Below, piece after piece: positions 63,001 to 64,000 of a DNA stretch of 64,000 nt; the stretch's first letter is position 1; every line of letters starts with the position of its first letter. Under the pieces are notes generated by a model, which saw nothing but the letters and a program-made list of their open reading frames with translations, was not told the DNA's origin and searched no databases. The stretch is taken from assembly GCA_018136815.1 (NCBI GenBank), contig CM030936.1, forward strand, positions 5,679,774 through 5,743,773. Reading direction: 5' to 3'. Origin of the DNA: Isochrysis galbana (Eukaryota; Haptophyta; Isochrysidales; Isochrysidaceae). Both the position numbers and the translations under genes were made by a program.

Positions 63001-64000
63001 TTGTTGATCAATGGCACACAGATAATGGCACGGAATTCACCGCATCGTCCATCGACGCTTTCTGCTCGGAACTTGGCATTCGTCGCTCCTTTTCCATCGC
63101 AGATTGCCCGCAGACCAATGGGGTCGCCGAAAGAGGCTGGGGAGTTCTCCTCCGCAGCATGCGCATCATGTTAGCGCATGCGGGTCACGATGTTTTCTTC
63201 ACGACCTTGTGGCCCTTTCTTATGTCGCAAGCAGTTGCTGTTTCAAACTCTCTCCCATCCTACGCATTCTCTCCGCCAGAAGTTCCATGGGACAGAGCAG
63301 ACCCCCGGCGTCATCCCACTCCCCTCGCCCGCTTTCGCGTGATGCTCTGCGATTGTTACGTTAATGTTGCGGATCCAATTCCGAAGCTTGCCCCTCGGCG
63401 TCTCCCTGCGGTCCATCTTGGCTGGGACGCTCGCCGTCGTGGCTTCTTTGTGTACATACCCTCGCTCCGCCGAATAACCACTGCCGTTGACGTATGTTTT
63501 CAGGAGTCTTCTTTCACGTCCTTCGCTGGAGTCTCTCGCCGTTCTTCGCCCGTGGTGACCCCTCCTCTCGTCCGTCGCGCCTGCGATGCTGCCTCCCTCC
63601 CCACCCCGTCCCGCCGCCTCTCCGCCCTCGAGCGCGCACCACCGCCCATCCCGCCGGCCTCTGCCGTCGCTCCGGTGGGCGCCGGCCCTCTCGCTGCCGC
63701 CTCCGAATGTGCGACCGCCTCGGTCGTGGGGGAGTTGTCCATGTCTGTCGCTCCTGAGATTGCACAGGCACTCATAGCAGCAACACCCACAGGGCCCATA
63801 CCAGAGCCCAAGTCGTTCAAGGAAGCTGTCAGCGATCCGGTGTATGCGGAGAAGTGGCGTGAGGCGATGCAGGAAGATGTCACGGGGAAGTATGAGATCA
63901 ACAAGGCGTGGAAACTTGTGAAGGCAGAGGAAATTCCTGCTGGGCGCAAACCAATGAAAGGCAAGTGGGTGTACAAGGTCAAGTACCACCAGGACGGCTC
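60033..64000 (+). mobile_element. Ty1/copia retrotransposon, intact gag-protease-integrase frame (runs off right edge)
   Basis: One frame from ATG 60033 (TAG at 60024 just upstream) is open for 1322 codons to the window end. In order: a gag region with FDGTPGRSFELFCRDFGNAF (about 60785) and helices; a zinc knuckle CYRCQGSGHQANVC (about 61680); aspartic protease FIVDCGATKHC (about 62190); the pre-integrase block YLWHARLGHFNVHRIRAAML (about 62613) with CKAC; the integrase core VVSDTCGPFP, HTDNGTEF (about 63015) and NGVAERGWGVLL, i.e. D, D, E; then a Pro/Ala linker; and the start of the copia RT, EAMQEDV ... PMKGKWVYKVKYHQDG, at the edge. The gene order protease-integrase-RT is diagnostic for copia. 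No stop or frameshift over 4 kb suggests recent activity. Confidence 0.93.

Overview
This is nuclear DNA of a unicellular eukaryote. The genes have short spliceosomal introns (about 110-235 bp, GT-AG with some GC-AG). The intergenic DNA is full of nested eukaryotic transposons: hAT, Tc1/mariner, an APE-type LINE family, Ty3/gypsy chromovirus and Ty1/copia. Coding DNA is GC-rich, and long poly-C/poly-G and CT tracts are common. A CEP19 homologue points to a lineage with centrioles or flagella. A GC-rich flagellate alga, for example a haptophyte or relative, fits, but the window alone does not prove that. No rRNA, tRNA or CRISPR was recognised.

Host genes, left to right: the 5' end of a minus-strand Cys-rich membrane-anchored protein (1-370); a four-exon NIPA-type Mg2+ transporter (4319-6809, +); an unusual tandem double-SET protein (10891-12390, -); a two-exon FBXO21-like F-box/transglutaminase-fold protein (14912-16876, -); a four-exon CEP19 (19213-20776, +); a membrane-anchored protein of unknown function (25364-27019, -); a small possibly organelle-targeted protein (32233-32697, +); a three-exon WD40 protein (32950-34407, +); a Cys-rich, Pro-rich single-pass membrane protein (about 40753-41823, +); tRNA adenosine deaminase ADAT1/Tad1 (45430-47094, +); and a divergent pair, a sulfotransferase (50777-52123, -) and the golgin p115/Uso1 (52512-56276, +). 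They look like ordinary housekeeping genes and do not form a pathway.

Between them lies a dense record of transposition. A LINE family with CCCH fingers and an AP endonuclease occurs as one nearly complete but RT-deleted copy (27.5-31.6 kb), two 5'-truncated copies (2.93-3.59 kb, 22.84-25.08 kb) and several 5'-end pieces. Its copies carry a small hairpin just upstream of the ORF start, kept by compensatory changes, and end in a T-run. Three non-autonomous hAT copies (13079-13986, 17372-18353, 56760-57951) and two smaller palindrome-bearing elements (18422-18622, 59061-59548) were delimited to the base by terminal inverted repeats and perfect 8-bp target duplications. A copia element begins near the right edge and keeps one open gag-protease-integrase frame (60033 to the end). 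Dispersed non-coding repeats ('A', 'B', a GATTGAACGC minisatellite) fill much of the rest.

The most novel signals are the covarying LINE hairpin, the T-tailed LINE, the two hAT-type families with their subterminal arrays or palindromes, and the splice-junction signature (GC donors, AG|GT at both intron ends).
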